In this document: one piece after another, positions 25,609 through 32,483 of the stretch
Position numbering within the stretch: the first letter of the stretch is position 1
Layout of the letters: every line of letters begins with the position of its first letter
From: a virus
Virus record (IMG/VR): IMGVR_UViG_3300003323_000190
Location: 1 to 41,433 of that record
Reading direction: 5' to 3' (one strand)
Length of the DNA: 41,433 nucleotides
The notes under the pieces: model-generated
Database searches by the model: none
Seen by the model: only the letters and a program-made list of their open reading frames with translations
What the model was told of the DNA's origin: nothing
Position numbers and translations under genes: made by a program

Positions 25609-25637
25609 ATTATATCATATTCCAGTGGGTTAGGCAA
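25609..25637 (-). promoter_or_regulatory. Candidate late-operon promoter
   Basis: On the minus strand, TTGCCT (25637-25632), a 17-bp spacer and a perfect TATAAT (25614-25609) face the terminase gene. It lies in a 156-bp gap after the replication genes, the only large gap in this part. A second upstream TTGACA (25648-25643) is too far from the -10 to be its partner, but may be a separate element. Confidence 0.6.
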
Positions 25638-25729
25638 CTTTTTGTCAACACTTGCGCAGTCAGATGTATGAAAGAAGAGGAGTTTGCATCCCTGCGCTGC
25701 CGGGGTTATGACGCCACTCACCGGCTTGG

Positions 25730-25849
25730 CTATTCCTCCCTGTTCCATCCGTGAAAAATCTTATCCAGCACCCACGCTATTAGCCATCCTGCGACATAGA
25801 CCACCACGGCTAGGGCGATAAATATCCATACGTGCGCGGTGGTGTTCAT
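25730..25849 (-). CDS. Small membrane protein (39 aa)
   Basis: A 39-codon frame starting inside the stop of the upstream gene (ATGA). Residues about 7-28 form one hydrophobic segment (VWIFIALAVVVYVAGWLIAWVL), then DKIFHGWNREE. It is the last gene of the replication transcript before the late promoter. Function unknown. Confidence 0.5.
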   Translation of the reverse strand: MNTTAHVWIFIALAVVVYVAGWLIAWVLDKIFHGWNREE

Positions 25850-26535
25850 GCTGCGACTCCCAACGCACCTGCAATGGATTTACCGTAAACTTTGTCCATG
25901 ATCGGATGCTGAGTATCGCGCTTATTGGCTGCCATGGACTTCCAGAGCGCGATCTTTGCAGTGGGGATAGCAACGTCAATGCCGCCATATCCGACAATGC
26001 GTCGGCAATCATCTAAGAAACGCTTACGCCATGCATACAGAGCGTCTTTCTCAAGGTCGTCAGGCTGAATCCTTGCCCAATCAACACTGCGTATGAAACC
26101 ATGCATAGCTTGCGCTTGCGCATAAGCCACTTCCCGAACATATTTTATTAACTCCCAATCCCAACCCTCAGCTTCAGCTTCGCGCATCGTCTGACTAGTT
26201 TTCTGGTAGTTGATGCAATATTCCACCTGATCAGCGATGATTTTTCTGTTTCTTATCTCCCAAGGGAATTCCTGTTTTGTGGCAATAGAACTTGATATGG
26301 GCCTTTCTTCAGCGCACTTCTTGCGGGCCTGCTGGATGTCAGCAATGGAGGGGAAGCGCTGGTATGGGTAATTGTCGCGCAGATACAAAAAAACCAGCTT
26401 CAGTTCCGAATCCACATAGGACTTCAGTGCATCGTGGTAAAATGACTTCTTGACCGCTGGCAAAGTGCCGTAAAGCGCCTCAAGCGGTGTAAGCAGAAAT
26501 TTGTCTGTGAATGCGTTGCGGAGCGTCTGGTTCAT
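25846..26535 (-). CDS. Replication partner protein, lambda-P-like by position
   Basis: A 229-residue protein lacking a P-loop, mostly helical, with a segment FPSIADIQQARKKCAEE that recalls the 'FPSPGQFVAWC' region of lambda P-type helicase loaders. It starts 4 bp inside the end of the initiator gene, exactly as P follows O, and has about the same length as lambda P. Helicase loading is therefore a reasonable inference, not a sequence-proven function. Confidence 0.5.
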   Translation of the reverse strand: MNQTLRNAFTDKFLLTPLEALYGTLPAVKKSFYHDALKSYVDSELKLVFLYLRDNYPYQRFPSIADIQQARKKCAEERPISSSIATKQEFPWEIRNRKIIADQVEYCINYQKTSQTMREAEAEGWDWELIKYVREVAYAQAQAMHGFIRSVDWARIQPDDLEKDALYAWRKRFLDDCRRIVGYGGIDVAIPTAKIALWKSMAANKRDTQHPIMDKVYGKSIAGALGVAA

Positions 26536-27311
26536 GAGTTTAATTCCTTCTGGAATTCGATGGCTTGTTCAAGGGTCATTGCGCTTTCTTCATCCGGTTT
26601 CGGAGGACGTAGCTCAACATCCGGCATGGGCGCATTGCGCTGTTTGATGGATTTCGCAATTTCATCGTTCAACCATGCAAGCGAGTTCATGGCCTTGTCG
26701 GGGTTCTTGCGCTTCCAACGCTCGGCAACAGGCTTCACGTCAAGCTCGAAGTCCGCACCCCAGCCTAGCCAGGCGGTCACAGGAGCCATCAGTAACGGCG
26801 TTGTCGAATTCAGGAAGCTTTCAAGCCACTCAAAAATTTCACGCGCGCTCGCGCTACAAACATCAGAGGTTTTATTATTCCTTTCATTACTCCCTTTATT
26901 TCCTTTTATTATGTTTGTACCCGCTTGCGTACCCGGTAGTGTACCTGACAGTGTACCCGGTAGTGTACCTGACTTTATTAACGCAAGCTGATATTCATCG
27001 TAATTACATATGATTATGACGAGAAACCCCGTACCTGTTTTTCTTGAAATCATCTTTTCCGATTCCAATAAATCCAGAAAACGGCGTACCCGCTCATTAC
27101 CCCATTTCCAGCACTCTTTTAGCTTTCTGTAAGAGGTCGGAACCTCACCCCTCCCGACAGTAATCATCTCGGAATTATAGCGTATCTTATGGGGTTCATA
27201 GCTGGCTTGGCAGAGCAGCCATATCCATGCTTCACGCTCGGTAAAAGGCTCATCCGAGAATACCGGATGGCCAAACACGCGGCGATGAAGCAGGATAAAG
27301 CCACCACTCAT
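26532..27311 (-). CDS. Replication initiator, O-like / winged helix
   Basis: A 259-residue protein. Residues 1-105 form a winged-helix domain of the phage replisome-organiser type (FILLHRRVFGHPVFSDEPFTEREAWIWLLCQA...SYRKLKECWKWGNERVRRFLDLL). A repeated Gly-Thr linker (SGTLPGTLSGTLPGTQAGT, about 113-131) follows, then a helical C-terminal domain (about 150-255) likely to bind the partner protein. The linker DNA is a set of 12-bp iterons, as in lambda O. It would bind the origin and recruit the helicase loader. Confidence 0.75.
   Translation of the reverse strand: MSGGFILLHRRVFGHPVFSDEPFTEREAWIWLLCQASYEPHKIRYNSEMITVGRGEVPTSYRKLKECWKWGNERVRRFLDLLESEKMISRKTGTGFLVIIICNYDEYQLALIKSGTLPGTLSGTLPGTQAGTNIIKGNKGSNERNNKTSDVCSASAREIFEWLESFLNSTTPLLMAPVTAWLGWGADFELDVKPVAERWKRKNPDKAMNSLAWLNDEIAKSIKQRNAPMPDVELRPPKPDEESAMTLEQAIEFQKELNS
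26870..26976. other. Probable replication origin: five 12-bp iterons and AT-rich tract
   Basis: Five tandem 12-bp units beginning GTACC run from 26917 to 26976 without gaps (units start at 26917, 26929, 26941, 26953, 26965). They are followed, downstream in the direction of the gene, by a ~45-bp AT-rich, strand-asymmetric pyrimidine tract. The whole set lies inside the initiator gene, between its DNA-binding and C-terminal parts, the same arrangement as lambda ori inside O. This strongly suggests an initiator-binding origin. Confidence 0.65.
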
Positions 27312-27619
27312 AGAGGAATGACCTCCCTGATTTTCAGGATAGCAGGTTCAATTGACGAGAAATCTTTCAGCAGGATTACTGGAATTCCATATTGAGAATA
27401 TTTTTCCAGTTGCTTTACTGCTCGTGGCCTTTGGGGATTGGGCTTATAATTCTTGGCTTCAATAATGAAGACAATCTCATCGTTATGAACAATAACAGCA
27501 TCGAAACGGCAGTTATCAACCCTATATTCAAGATGGCATTTAATACCCGCATTCATGCATTGCCGATAGAATTCAGCCTGAACATTGGCAGAGCTTATGC
27601 GTCGCGGTGCAAATTTCAC
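27308..27619 (-). CDS. PD-(D/E)XK-type endonuclease-like protein
   Basis: A 103-residue protein with a minimal restriction-fold pattern: Asp40 (CRFDAVIV), then Glu54 and Lys56 (FIIEAKN), and a C-terminal strand-helix. This is the D...ExK core found in small phage nucleases and Holliday-junction enzymes. Start and stop overlap neighbours by 4 bp on each side. A role in processing replication or recombination intermediates is inferred. Confidence 0.65.
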   Translation of the reverse strand: MKFAPRRISSANVQAEFYRQCMNAGIKCHLEYRVDNCRFDAVIVHNDEIVFIIEAKNYKPNPQRPRAVKQLEKYSQYGIPVILLKDFSSIEPAILKIREVIPL

Positions 27620-27822
27620 AAAATATCCCTCTCCAGCACCACGGTTGCCTGCTTGTTATCATAGCCCGTCATCTTGCCGGGTTTGCTGTATTTGACGCGG
27701 ATGATGCAGCCCTGTTTCTCTAGCGCCTTGATTTCTGCCTGCGCATCCTTCCAGCGGTCGCTGTTCGTCATGTAGGTAAGTCCGGTCTTTCCGGCTGCCG
27801 CGAGTGATTGATAGAGAGTCAT
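27616..27822 (-). CDS. Hypothetical small helix-turn-helix-like protein
   Basis: A 68-residue protein whose layout (SLAAAGKTGLTYMTNSDRWKDAQAEIKALEKQGCIIRVKYS) resembles a small winged helix with a basic wing. It overlaps both neighbours by 4 bp, tying it to the two nuclease-like genes. Function unknown. Confidence 0.5.
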   Translation of the reverse strand: MTLYQSLAAAGKTGLTYMTNSDRWKDAQAEIKALEKQGCIIRVKYSKPGKMTGYDNKQATVVLERDIL

Positions 27823-28139
27823 CCGAGTATCTCCCGTTTATGGGCTTCGAGATCATCTGTGCTGTATGCAATGATATACAGGCCGTTATTTGCTTCGCAT
27901 TGCGCTTGGAATGCTCGCTGGTGAGGAGTCTGGTCGTTCTTGCCATACTTACATTCGACCCCTAGGAACCGCCCATTGCCGCCCTTGGTCATGCCAATGA
28001 TGTCCGGTGATCCCTTGAATCCGTATTTGATGTAGCGGCCTTCTTCGGTCTTATACGCCCCACTGTTATTGCGCCAGGCCATGACACCATGCATGATAAG
28101 CCAACGGATACAGGCATTGACCACTTGGTTTTCACTCAT
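27819..28139 (-). CDS. VRR-NUC domain endonuclease
   Basis: A 106-residue protein consisting almost entirely of a VRR-NUC domain: Glu3 at the start, GSPDIIG with Asp46, FLGVECKYG with Glu62 and Lys64, and Gln/His-rich QTPHQRAF (70-77). The family belongs to the PD-(D/E)XK nucleases and includes structure-specific enzymes; phage members are usually in replication operons like this one. It probably cuts branched DNA intermediates. Confidence 0.8.
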   Translation of the reverse strand: MSENQVVNACIRWLIMHGVMAWRNNSGAYKTEEGRYIKYGFKGSPDIIGMTKGGNGRFLGVECKYGKNDQTPHQRAFQAQCEANNGLYIIAYSTDDLEAHKREILG

Positions 28140-28264
28140 AACCGCCTCGCATTATCATTCACATAATCAAACCGCAGGCGCATGATCGCGGCTTCGTCCA
28201 GGCTATTGCGCTGTAGCAGCTCTAGTGTGTAGCTCGTGAAGGATATGGGAAGGATGTTGAGCAT
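28136..28264 (-). CDS. Small hypothetical protein (42 aa)
   Basis: A 42-codon frame linked to its neighbours by a TAATG overlap at its start and an ATGA overlap at its end. It has a hydrophobic N-terminal half and a charged C-terminal half. The unbroken coupling supports expression. Function unknown. Confidence 0.45.
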   Translation of the reverse strand: MLNILPISFTSYTLELLQRNSLDEAAIMRLRFDYVNDNARRL

Positions 28265-28548
28265 TACGCGGGACTCCCAAAATCCATAGCAACCTGTGTG
28301 TACGGCTTTTTCTTGTGCAGCTTGCGGATAGTGCCTACGCGGGATTTTATATAATCAATATGGATCTGCATTTCTCCATAGCCCACGGCCTTGATTTTCT
28401 CTCTATCGGCCTCGCGCACATATGCCAGATAGCCGTGGATTTTTTCATCTGCCAGCGGGGTAGGGCTGATATAATACGTCATGGGCAGCAGATTTAACGA
28501 GCCGACAAGAGGCGTTGTTCTTTGGGCTATCGCCGGAGCGCTTTTCAT
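28264..28548 (-). CDS. Hypothetical protein
   Basis: A 94-residue basic protein with no recognised motif; the segment YISPTPLADEKIHGYLAYVREADREKI may be a strand-helix unit. ATG 28548, preceded by AGAGGAATGGTAAT, is preferred over the open frame back to 28623, which overlaps the upstream gene. It belongs to the replication transcript. Confidence 0.5.
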   Translation of the reverse strand: MKSAPAIAQRTTPLVGSLNLLPMTYYISPTPLADEKIHGYLAYVREADREKIKAVGYGEMQIHIDYIKSRVGTIRKLHKKKPYTQVAMDFGSPA

Positions 28549-28549
28549 A

Positions 28550-28720
28550 TTACCATTCCTCTTCTTTGTCGGTTGACCAGATAGCAAGCAATGCGTCATC
28601 GCCAGCGAAGTGCATCTCCACATCGCCCAGATAAAGTGAATTGCCCGTCATGCCGCTTGTATTGAATGGAATTCCGGCCTTATCGAGCAGGTCAGAAATA
28701 ATTTGCTTGTCGGTTTTCAT
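28550..28720 (-). CDS. Small acidic hypothetical protein
   Basis: A 56-residue acidic protein (MKTDKQIISDLLDKAGI...IWSTDKEEEW). GGAGGAAAACCT before ATG 28720 decides the start. Possible short helix-strand-strand fold. Function unknown. Confidence 0.5.
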   Translation of the reverse strand: MKTDKQIISDLLDKAGIPFNTSGMTGNSLYLGDVEMHFAGDDALLAIWSTDKEEEW

Positions 28721-28917
28721 AGGTTTTCCTCCAAGCGCATATAATTCTGCTGGGGCTTCATTTCTTCTATATCGCGCTCCAGCTTCGCCACGCGCGCGGC
28801 CAGATTCGATATAGTGCCAAATACCCATGCTATATCCTCTGTGTCACAGCGCTTAAGGCGCTCGGCTATTTCTGCATGTTGTGCGTCAAGGACGGCGGAT
28901 GTGCTATGCTGCTGCAT
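28717..28917 (-). CDS. Small coiled-coil protein
   Basis: A 66-residue mostly helical protein with heptad-like hydrophobic spacing (ISNLAARVAKLERDIEEM). It overlaps both neighbours. Function unknown. Confidence 0.5.
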   Translation of the reverse strand: MQQHSTSAVLDAQHAEIAERLKRCDTEDIAWVFGTISNLAARVAKLERDIEEMKPQQNYMRLEENL

Positions 28918-29206
28918 TGGAACCTCCCTTTTTGGGCAAGAACGCCACGCACTTTCCGGTCAATTCCGCATTTACACGCTGCCATACAGAGAAATTATGC
29001 AGATTTTCCTGCTTCCGTATCTTTTCCGCCCATTCAAGGTCTTGCCGTAGGTATTCATCCTTTTCGGCCTCTGTCACATGCGACGCATACTCATCTTCAT
29101 TGCGGATAGCATAAGCGTTTTGTTCGGCCCAGTGCGCCACAGACTCACAAGCAGTCTGGAGCCTATCTCCATCAACAATCTCGCCTGTATGAGTGCGGAA
29201 CTGCAT
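28904..29206 (-). CDS. Hypothetical helical protein
   Basis: A 100-residue protein with a short beta start (MQFRTHTGEIVDGDRLQTACESVAHWAEQNAYAI) and charged helices. GGGAGGTAGCC precedes ATG 29206. No known motif; encoded early after the Cro-like gene. Confidence 0.5.
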   Translation of the reverse strand: MQFRTHTGEIVDGDRLQTACESVAHWAEQNAYAIRNEDEYASHVTEAEKDEYLRQDLEWAEKIRKQENLHNFSVWQRVNAELTGKCVAFLPKKGGSNAAA

Positions 29207-29210
29207 AAGG

Positions 29211-29369
29211 CTACCTCCCGATCGCAATAGCAACACCCGAAGCTACAGCCCCCGCAGCAATCGCTACTGCCGGCACATCGCTGTCATCATCCGCATCTGC
29301 CGGACATATCCACGCAACACACAGCATGAAGCAGAGAATCGGCAGTTTCAGCAGCTTTATCAGTTTCAT
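29211..29369 (-). CDS. Small exported or membrane protein
   Basis: A 52-residue protein with a hydrophobic N-terminal segment and possible signal peptide (KLIKLLKLPILCFMLCVAWICPADA) followed by an acidic turn and a second Ala/Val-rich stretch. GGAGG precedes ATG 29369. It is probably inserted in the inner membrane or exported. Function unknown. Confidence 0.5.
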   Translation of the reverse strand: MKLIKLLKLPILCFMLCVAWICPADADDDSDVPAVAIAAGAVASGVAIAIGR

Positions 29370-29427
29370 GGTCGCCTCCGTGGTTATGTTGCATTTGAGT
29401 AAAATCACCTATATCTGCGAAAATTTT

Positions 29428-29703
29428 TTAGCTTAGCTTGCCGCGCCTCCCGGACTTTCTGGAAGTTTTTGCTTGACGCGCTGCAACATGGGGGGTATGA
29501 GATGCGCCGATTTCTGCCCCGATAACGATCAGGGCTATAGGATCAAGCGCAATACCATCTTCACGCGCTTTCCTGAGAAGCTTGGGCTGATGCCGAGCTG
29601 GAATATGATTCTCCCATTGAGAAACTGCGCCTTGCGAGATGCCGCAAATATCTGCGACAGCTTGCTGGCCTCCAAATATCGATATGATTTCTTTAACACT
29701 CAT
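29428..29703 (-). CDS. Cro-like repressor (YdaS/Cro-type helix-turn-helix)
   Basis: A 91-residue DNA-binding protein. Residues 1-40 form a Cro/YdaS-type helix-turn-helix (EIISIFGGQQAVADICGISQGAVSQWENHIPA), with a basic tail (RQAKTSRKSGRRGK). It is the first gene of the leftward early operon and divergent from the cI-like gene, the position of Cro. Its promoter's -10 element lies only about 9 bp before the start codon, so the mRNA may be nearly leaderless. It probably binds the palindromic operator at 29712-29730. Confidence 0.75.
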   Translation of the reverse strand: MSVKEIISIFGGQQAVADICGISQGAVSQWENHIPARHQPKLLRKAREDGIALDPIALIVIGAEIGASHTPHVAARQAKTSRKSGRRGKLS

Positions 29704-29711
29704 ACCATATA

Positions 29712-29740
29712 TTATTAGATTATCTAATAAAGAAAAGCAA
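29712..29740 (-). promoter_or_regulatory. Leftward early promoter with operator
   Basis: Minus-strand TTGCTT (29740-29735), 17-bp spacer and TAATAA (29717-29712). A perfect 19-bp palindrome, TTATTAGATTATCTAATAA (29712-29730), covers the -10 and most of the spacer. It contains the arms TATTAGA-N3-TCTAATA that recur at 31638-31654 and 31673-31689. Two further half sites (TATTAGA) lie at 29747-29753 and 29771-29777, toward the cI-like gene. The layout is that of a repressor-controlled lambdoid early promoter. Confidence 0.7.
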
Positions 29741-29798
29741 GATGATTATTAGAAAAACGAATTTTACAAATATTAGAAAAGCTTATACACAAGCACCC

Positions 29799-30182
29799 AT
29801 GAGCAATGAACACATCGCAGAAGAAATGAAGCGTCAGGGAAAAACCCAGACGCAAATGGGCGAACTATTAAGCCGTAGTCAGGGGGCTATGAGCAATATG
29901 TTTGCCGATAAAGGCGACCCACGTTACCGGCCATTAAAGATAGAAGAAGTTCCGCTTGTGTCGAGGTGGCTTGGAAAAAGTAACAATTGGGTCTTGTATG
30001 GCAAAGAAGACCCAACATTGGGCGATATAACTGAACGTATGGCAATCTTAGAGCAAACTGTTCTAAAGCAGGGGGCAGATATATCCAGATTGGAAAAGCA
30101 ATTATCAATATTACAGGATGATTTTAAAAAACTTCGCAGAAAGCCCTCAGGAGCAGAAAAGACTTCTATAGAAGATGTCTAG
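29799..30182 (+). CDS. CI-like lysogeny repressor (short form)
   Basis: A 127-residue regulator. Residues 1-45 are a helix-turn-helix domain (MSNEHIAEEMKRQGKTQTQMGELLSRSQGAMSNMF); residues about 80-120 are a coiled coil (ERMAILEQTVLKQGADISRLEKQLSILQ) for oligomerisation. It lacks the peptidase domain that lets many CI proteins self-cleave after DNA damage, so induction must work another way. I start at ATG 29799, because the part from 29742 would place operator half sites inside the gene. A TTTTAC-16-TATACA promoter (29762-29789) could give an almost leaderless mRNA. Confidence 0.65.
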   Translation: MSNEHIAEEMKRQGKTQTQMGELLSRSQGAMSNMFADKGDPRYRPLKIEEVPLVSRWLGKSNNWVLYGKEDPTLGDITERMAILEQTVLKQGADISRLEKQLSILQDDFKKLRRKPSGAEKTSIEDV

Positions 30183-30402
30183 TATGCACTAGAAATTCGC
30201 CTCTTTCTTCTAAAGTCATGGCCGCAAAAACTTCATCATCAAACCCTTTCTCTACAACCTCAGGACAAACTTCTCCTTTTGCCTTGCAGGATGGGCAAGT
30301 AAACTTTGGGCGCTCTCGTTTTTCTTTCTCTTTCTGAAAATCAAATACAAGCGAATTGCTTTCCTGTTGGATGCTGGCGGCCTTTAAAGCTGAATTAGGC
30401 AT
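30166..30402 (-). CDS. Zinc-ribbon hypothetical protein
   Basis: A 78-residue protein with a basic helical N-terminal half and CPSCKAKGEVCP (a probable zinc ribbon) followed by an acidic end. ATG 30402 has GAGGGAAG just before it; a GTG at 30423 is an alternative start. It converges with, and overlaps by 17 bp, the cI-like gene. Function unknown. Confidence 0.5.
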   Translation of the reverse strand: MPNSALKAASIQQESNSLVFDFQKEKEKRERPKFTCPSCKAKGEVCPEVVEKGFDDEVFAAMTLEERGEFLVHTRHLL

Positions 30403-30518
30403 CTTCCCTCGCTTGCGTTTCACTGTGGGAAGATTGAATATGCCTATTCTATTATTAATTTCAAGCGGAATTGTTGTATAATTCTAAATATTTTTTAACG
30501 CCTAAGTTGAGTCGTGTT

Positions 30519-31538
30519 TCAGCGGCGTTTCTGGAAGAAGCGAATTGTTTTTTGTACAAAGTGTTTTATTCCGTGCTTTCGCAGATAACCAGCAAGATAG
30601 ATCGCAGTATGCAGGCACTGTTCTGATAGTAGCGATATACGCTTATTCATCGGCGTTGCCTGCGCTTGCGTGTAAGCAACGAATTCGCGTAGCTGTTGCC
30701 AATATCTATCTTTCACCGCTGCATAGTTATTACGGAACTCTCCAACAGTAAGCTTTGCTCTGGCGATCTCTATCGGATCATTGCCCCATGCAAAACCATC
30801 CATGCCAAGGTCATCAAAGCCGAGTGGGGAGTTCAAAAGTTCATTGGGCAGGAAAACAGTGGGGCATCCGCACAGCGCCGCTTCAATTGCAAGTGCCGTA
30901 TCTTCATAGGTATAAAATAACTCGCATTTACGGAACAGTTCTGCAATCTGTTGTTTCGTCTGCGAGTCCGGTCTGTGGCGTGTAATTTCTGTGCTGCCGT
31001 CCGTAATGGGAAATAGCGGCTTGCCGTGAAAATGGTGATATTTCGCTGCATAGAAACAAGAGCCGGAGCGTGGCGATCCTTCTGGTGGCGGCGTAAATAA
31101 AGCATCATCCGAGACAGGCATAAACAATACCCTATATTCCGGAATACCCATATCCTTTGCTATACGCCGAGAATAGGCATATTTTATTTCTCTTTTCTTA
31201 TGAACATGCTTACCGAAGTAATCTATGTAGTTCATTACATAGCGCACAACATTGGTGGCATTCAGCGGATTCCCGTCTGTATTTTCTTGGCATATGACGA
31301 TTGGTTGCCGCCCTTCTTTTTCCAGCATATCCAGAATTTCGCGCGTCAAAAGCGGTGTATTCATGTCCGGCGCCAGATAATTACTTTCATGTGAAAGCCA
31401 TGAAAGCTGTGGATAGATCGTTATATATGCTTCTTCACCAATTTCATTGAGATCATGACATAGCTTGTGCATGACATGCACGCCCGCTGATTGGGCTGTA
31501 TAATGCGGCGCGACGATTAAATAGGGCTTGCTTGACAT
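30519..31538 (-). CDS. Glycosyltransferase (GT-B-like), likely lysogenic conversion
   Basis: A 339-residue enzyme with a glycosyltransferase layout: N-terminal Rossmann-like part (LIVAPHYTAQSAGVHVMHKLCHDLNEIGEEAYI) and a C-terminal donor-binding part with ELFYTYEDTALAIEAALCGCPTVFLPNE (about 210-235), where the conserved Glu of GT-B enzymes is seen in the 'TALAIEAALCGCP' segment. The C-terminal amphipathic basic helix (KHGIKHFVQKTIRFFQKRR) could bind membrane. It stands alone on the minus strand inside the immunity region, between repressor and early promoter, the usual place for genes expressed by the prophage. It probably modifies the host surface polysaccharide and excludes other phages; the sugar is unknown. 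Confidence 0.75.
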   Translation of the reverse strand: MSSKPYLIVAPHYTAQSAGVHVMHKLCHDLNEIGEEAYITIYPQLSWLSHESNYLAPDMNTPLLTREILDMLEKEGRQPIVICQENTDGNPLNATNVVRYVMNYIDYFGKHVHKKREIKYAYSRRIAKDMGIPEYRVLFMPVSDDALFTPPPEGSPRSGSCFYAAKYHHFHGKPLFPITDGSTEITRHRPDSQTKQQIAELFRKCELFYTYEDTALAIEAALCGCPTVFLPNELLNSPLGFDDLGMDGFAWGNDPIEIARAKLTVGEFRNNYAAVKDRYWQQLREFVAYTQAQATPMNKRISLLSEQCLHTAIYLAGYLRKHGIKHFVQKTIRFFQKRR

Positions 31539-31723
31539 AAATTTCCGGTAGCAAATTTATTATTGCTTATCAATTTTCAGTAAATATTAGCAAGAATAAA
31601 AACCCTAAACCCGGAAATTTCTTTGAGAATATAAAAATATTAGATATTCTAATAAATACTATTGACAATGAATATTAGATATTCTAATAATAATCCATAG
31701 CCCACAAACAACAGGAGGCGCTT
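31539..31723. promoter_or_regulatory. Control region between glycosyltransferase and right operon
   Basis: This 185-bp AT-rich gap serves the leftward glycosyltransferase and the rightward early operon. It holds a 10-bp inverted repeat, AAATTTCCGG at 31539-31548 and CCGGAAATTT at 31611-31620, and, to the right, two operators and the right promoter listed separately. I see no clear leftward promoter. Confidence 0.45.
31638..31690 (+). promoter_or_regulatory. Rightward early promoter with two operators
   Basis: TTGACA (31662-31667), a 17-bp spacer and TAATAA (31685-31690) form an excellent promoter facing the gene at 31724. Two operators with arms TATTAGA-TAT-TCTAATA lie at 31638-31654 and 31673-31689, 35 bp apart; the second covers the -10 and spacer, in the same register as the operator at 29712-29730. 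Repressor binding here would silence the right operon, and cooperative binding of two sites is likely. Confidence 0.75.
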
Positions 31724-32113
31724 ATGGCAAGCTTACAACAACTGATAGATGCACATACTCCGCAGCCGCTGAAAAGCCAGTGGTTTGCACATTACTGCAA
31801 TGTGTACCGCGATCAGGCCGGGGAAACGCATTACAGCACGGAAGAGTTCAGCGTAGAGCAGGATGGCATCTATTCTTTTGATGATGCTCTGCATGATGCT
31901 TTCCTGCGCTGCGTGCTGGCTAAAGAGCCGTGGGAGTATGTCAGCACCATGACGGATAGTGCATCCTGCACTCAGCGTATGGCAAGCCACCTCGGAGCGC
32001 TTAAGAATGCAGCCAGCATCTTGAAGCAGGCTGGCGAGAATCCAGAGCATTACAGCATCCACGATATTGAGCAGGTTGCCCGCGATATTCTTGCTGGTAA
32101 AGGGAGAGCATAA
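31724..32113 (+). CDS. First gene of right operon, hypothetical
   Basis: A 129-residue protein with no recognised motif; Gln/Thr/Ala-rich with an acidic middle (EEFSVEQDGIYSFDDALHDAFL). CAGGAGGCGCTT gives a strong ribosome-binding site. Being the first gene behind the strongest repressor-controlled promoter, it is probably made very early in infection; a role in anti-host or anti-defence activity is possible but not shown. Confidence 0.6.
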   Translation: MASLQQLIDAHTPQPLKSQWFAHYCNVYRDQAGETHYSTEEFSVEQDGIYSFDDALHDAFLRCVLAKEPWEYVSTMTDSASCTQRMASHLGALKNAASILKQAGENPEHYSIHDIEQVARDILAGKGRA

Positions 32114-32114
32114 C

Positions 32115-32483
32115 ATGCAGGTAATCGCAAAGAAGCCCCGCGCCACGCAATACGATGTTCATGTTGGTGCATTGCTGAGAGCGCAGCGCATACAGCTTGG
32201 AATGTCGCAGGAATCGGTTGCTGAAAAGCTGGATGTGACGTTTCAGCAAATCCAGAAATACGAGAAAGGCTTGAACCGCGTATCCGTGGCAACGCTTTCC
32301 AAGTTTGCTGGAATATATGGGGATCATCTCTGGGATATGGTGCGCAGATTGGAAGAAGCGCCCAAGGACACAAAGAATCAGGGGCGTATCCGCGTCATGA
32401 TGAGTTCTTTCTATCAGCTCCCGCTGCGCCAACAGAACAGCGTCATGGAATTGGTGCGTAGCTTGAGCGGGGAGGCGGCATGA
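32115..32483 (+). CDS. XRE-family transcriptional regulator
   Basis: A 122-residue DNA-binding protein with a canonical XRE helix-turn-helix at residues about 12-65 (VGALLRAQRIQLGMSQESVAEKLDVTFQQIQKYEKGLNRVSVATLSKFAGIYG) and a charged C-terminal tail. Proteins of this type (SinR-like HTH with 'TFQQIQKYEKG') are common in proteobacteria and their phages. It is second in the right operon and may turn off early transcription. It starts 1 bp after the preceding stop. Confidence 0.8.
   Translation: MQVIAKKPRATQYDVHVGALLRAQRIQLGMSQESVAEKLDVTFQQIQKYEKGLNRVSVATLSKFAGIYGDHLWDMVRRLEEAPKDTKNQGRIRVMMSSFYQLPLRQQNSVMELVRSLSGEAA

Noticed and set aside
25643-25648. TTGACA as -35 of the late promoter
   Set aside because: It is 28 bp from the TATAAT; TTGCCT at 17 bp is the better partner.
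25563-25748. 61-codon minus-strand frame across the late promoter
   Set aside because: Overlaps the promoter and the small terminase start, has no ribosome-binding site and no family features.
30497-30529. AACGCC...GGCGTT inverted repeat at the end of the glycosyltransferase gene as a terminator
   Set aside because: On the transcribed strand it is followed by A residues, not a U tract, and the loop is 21 bases.
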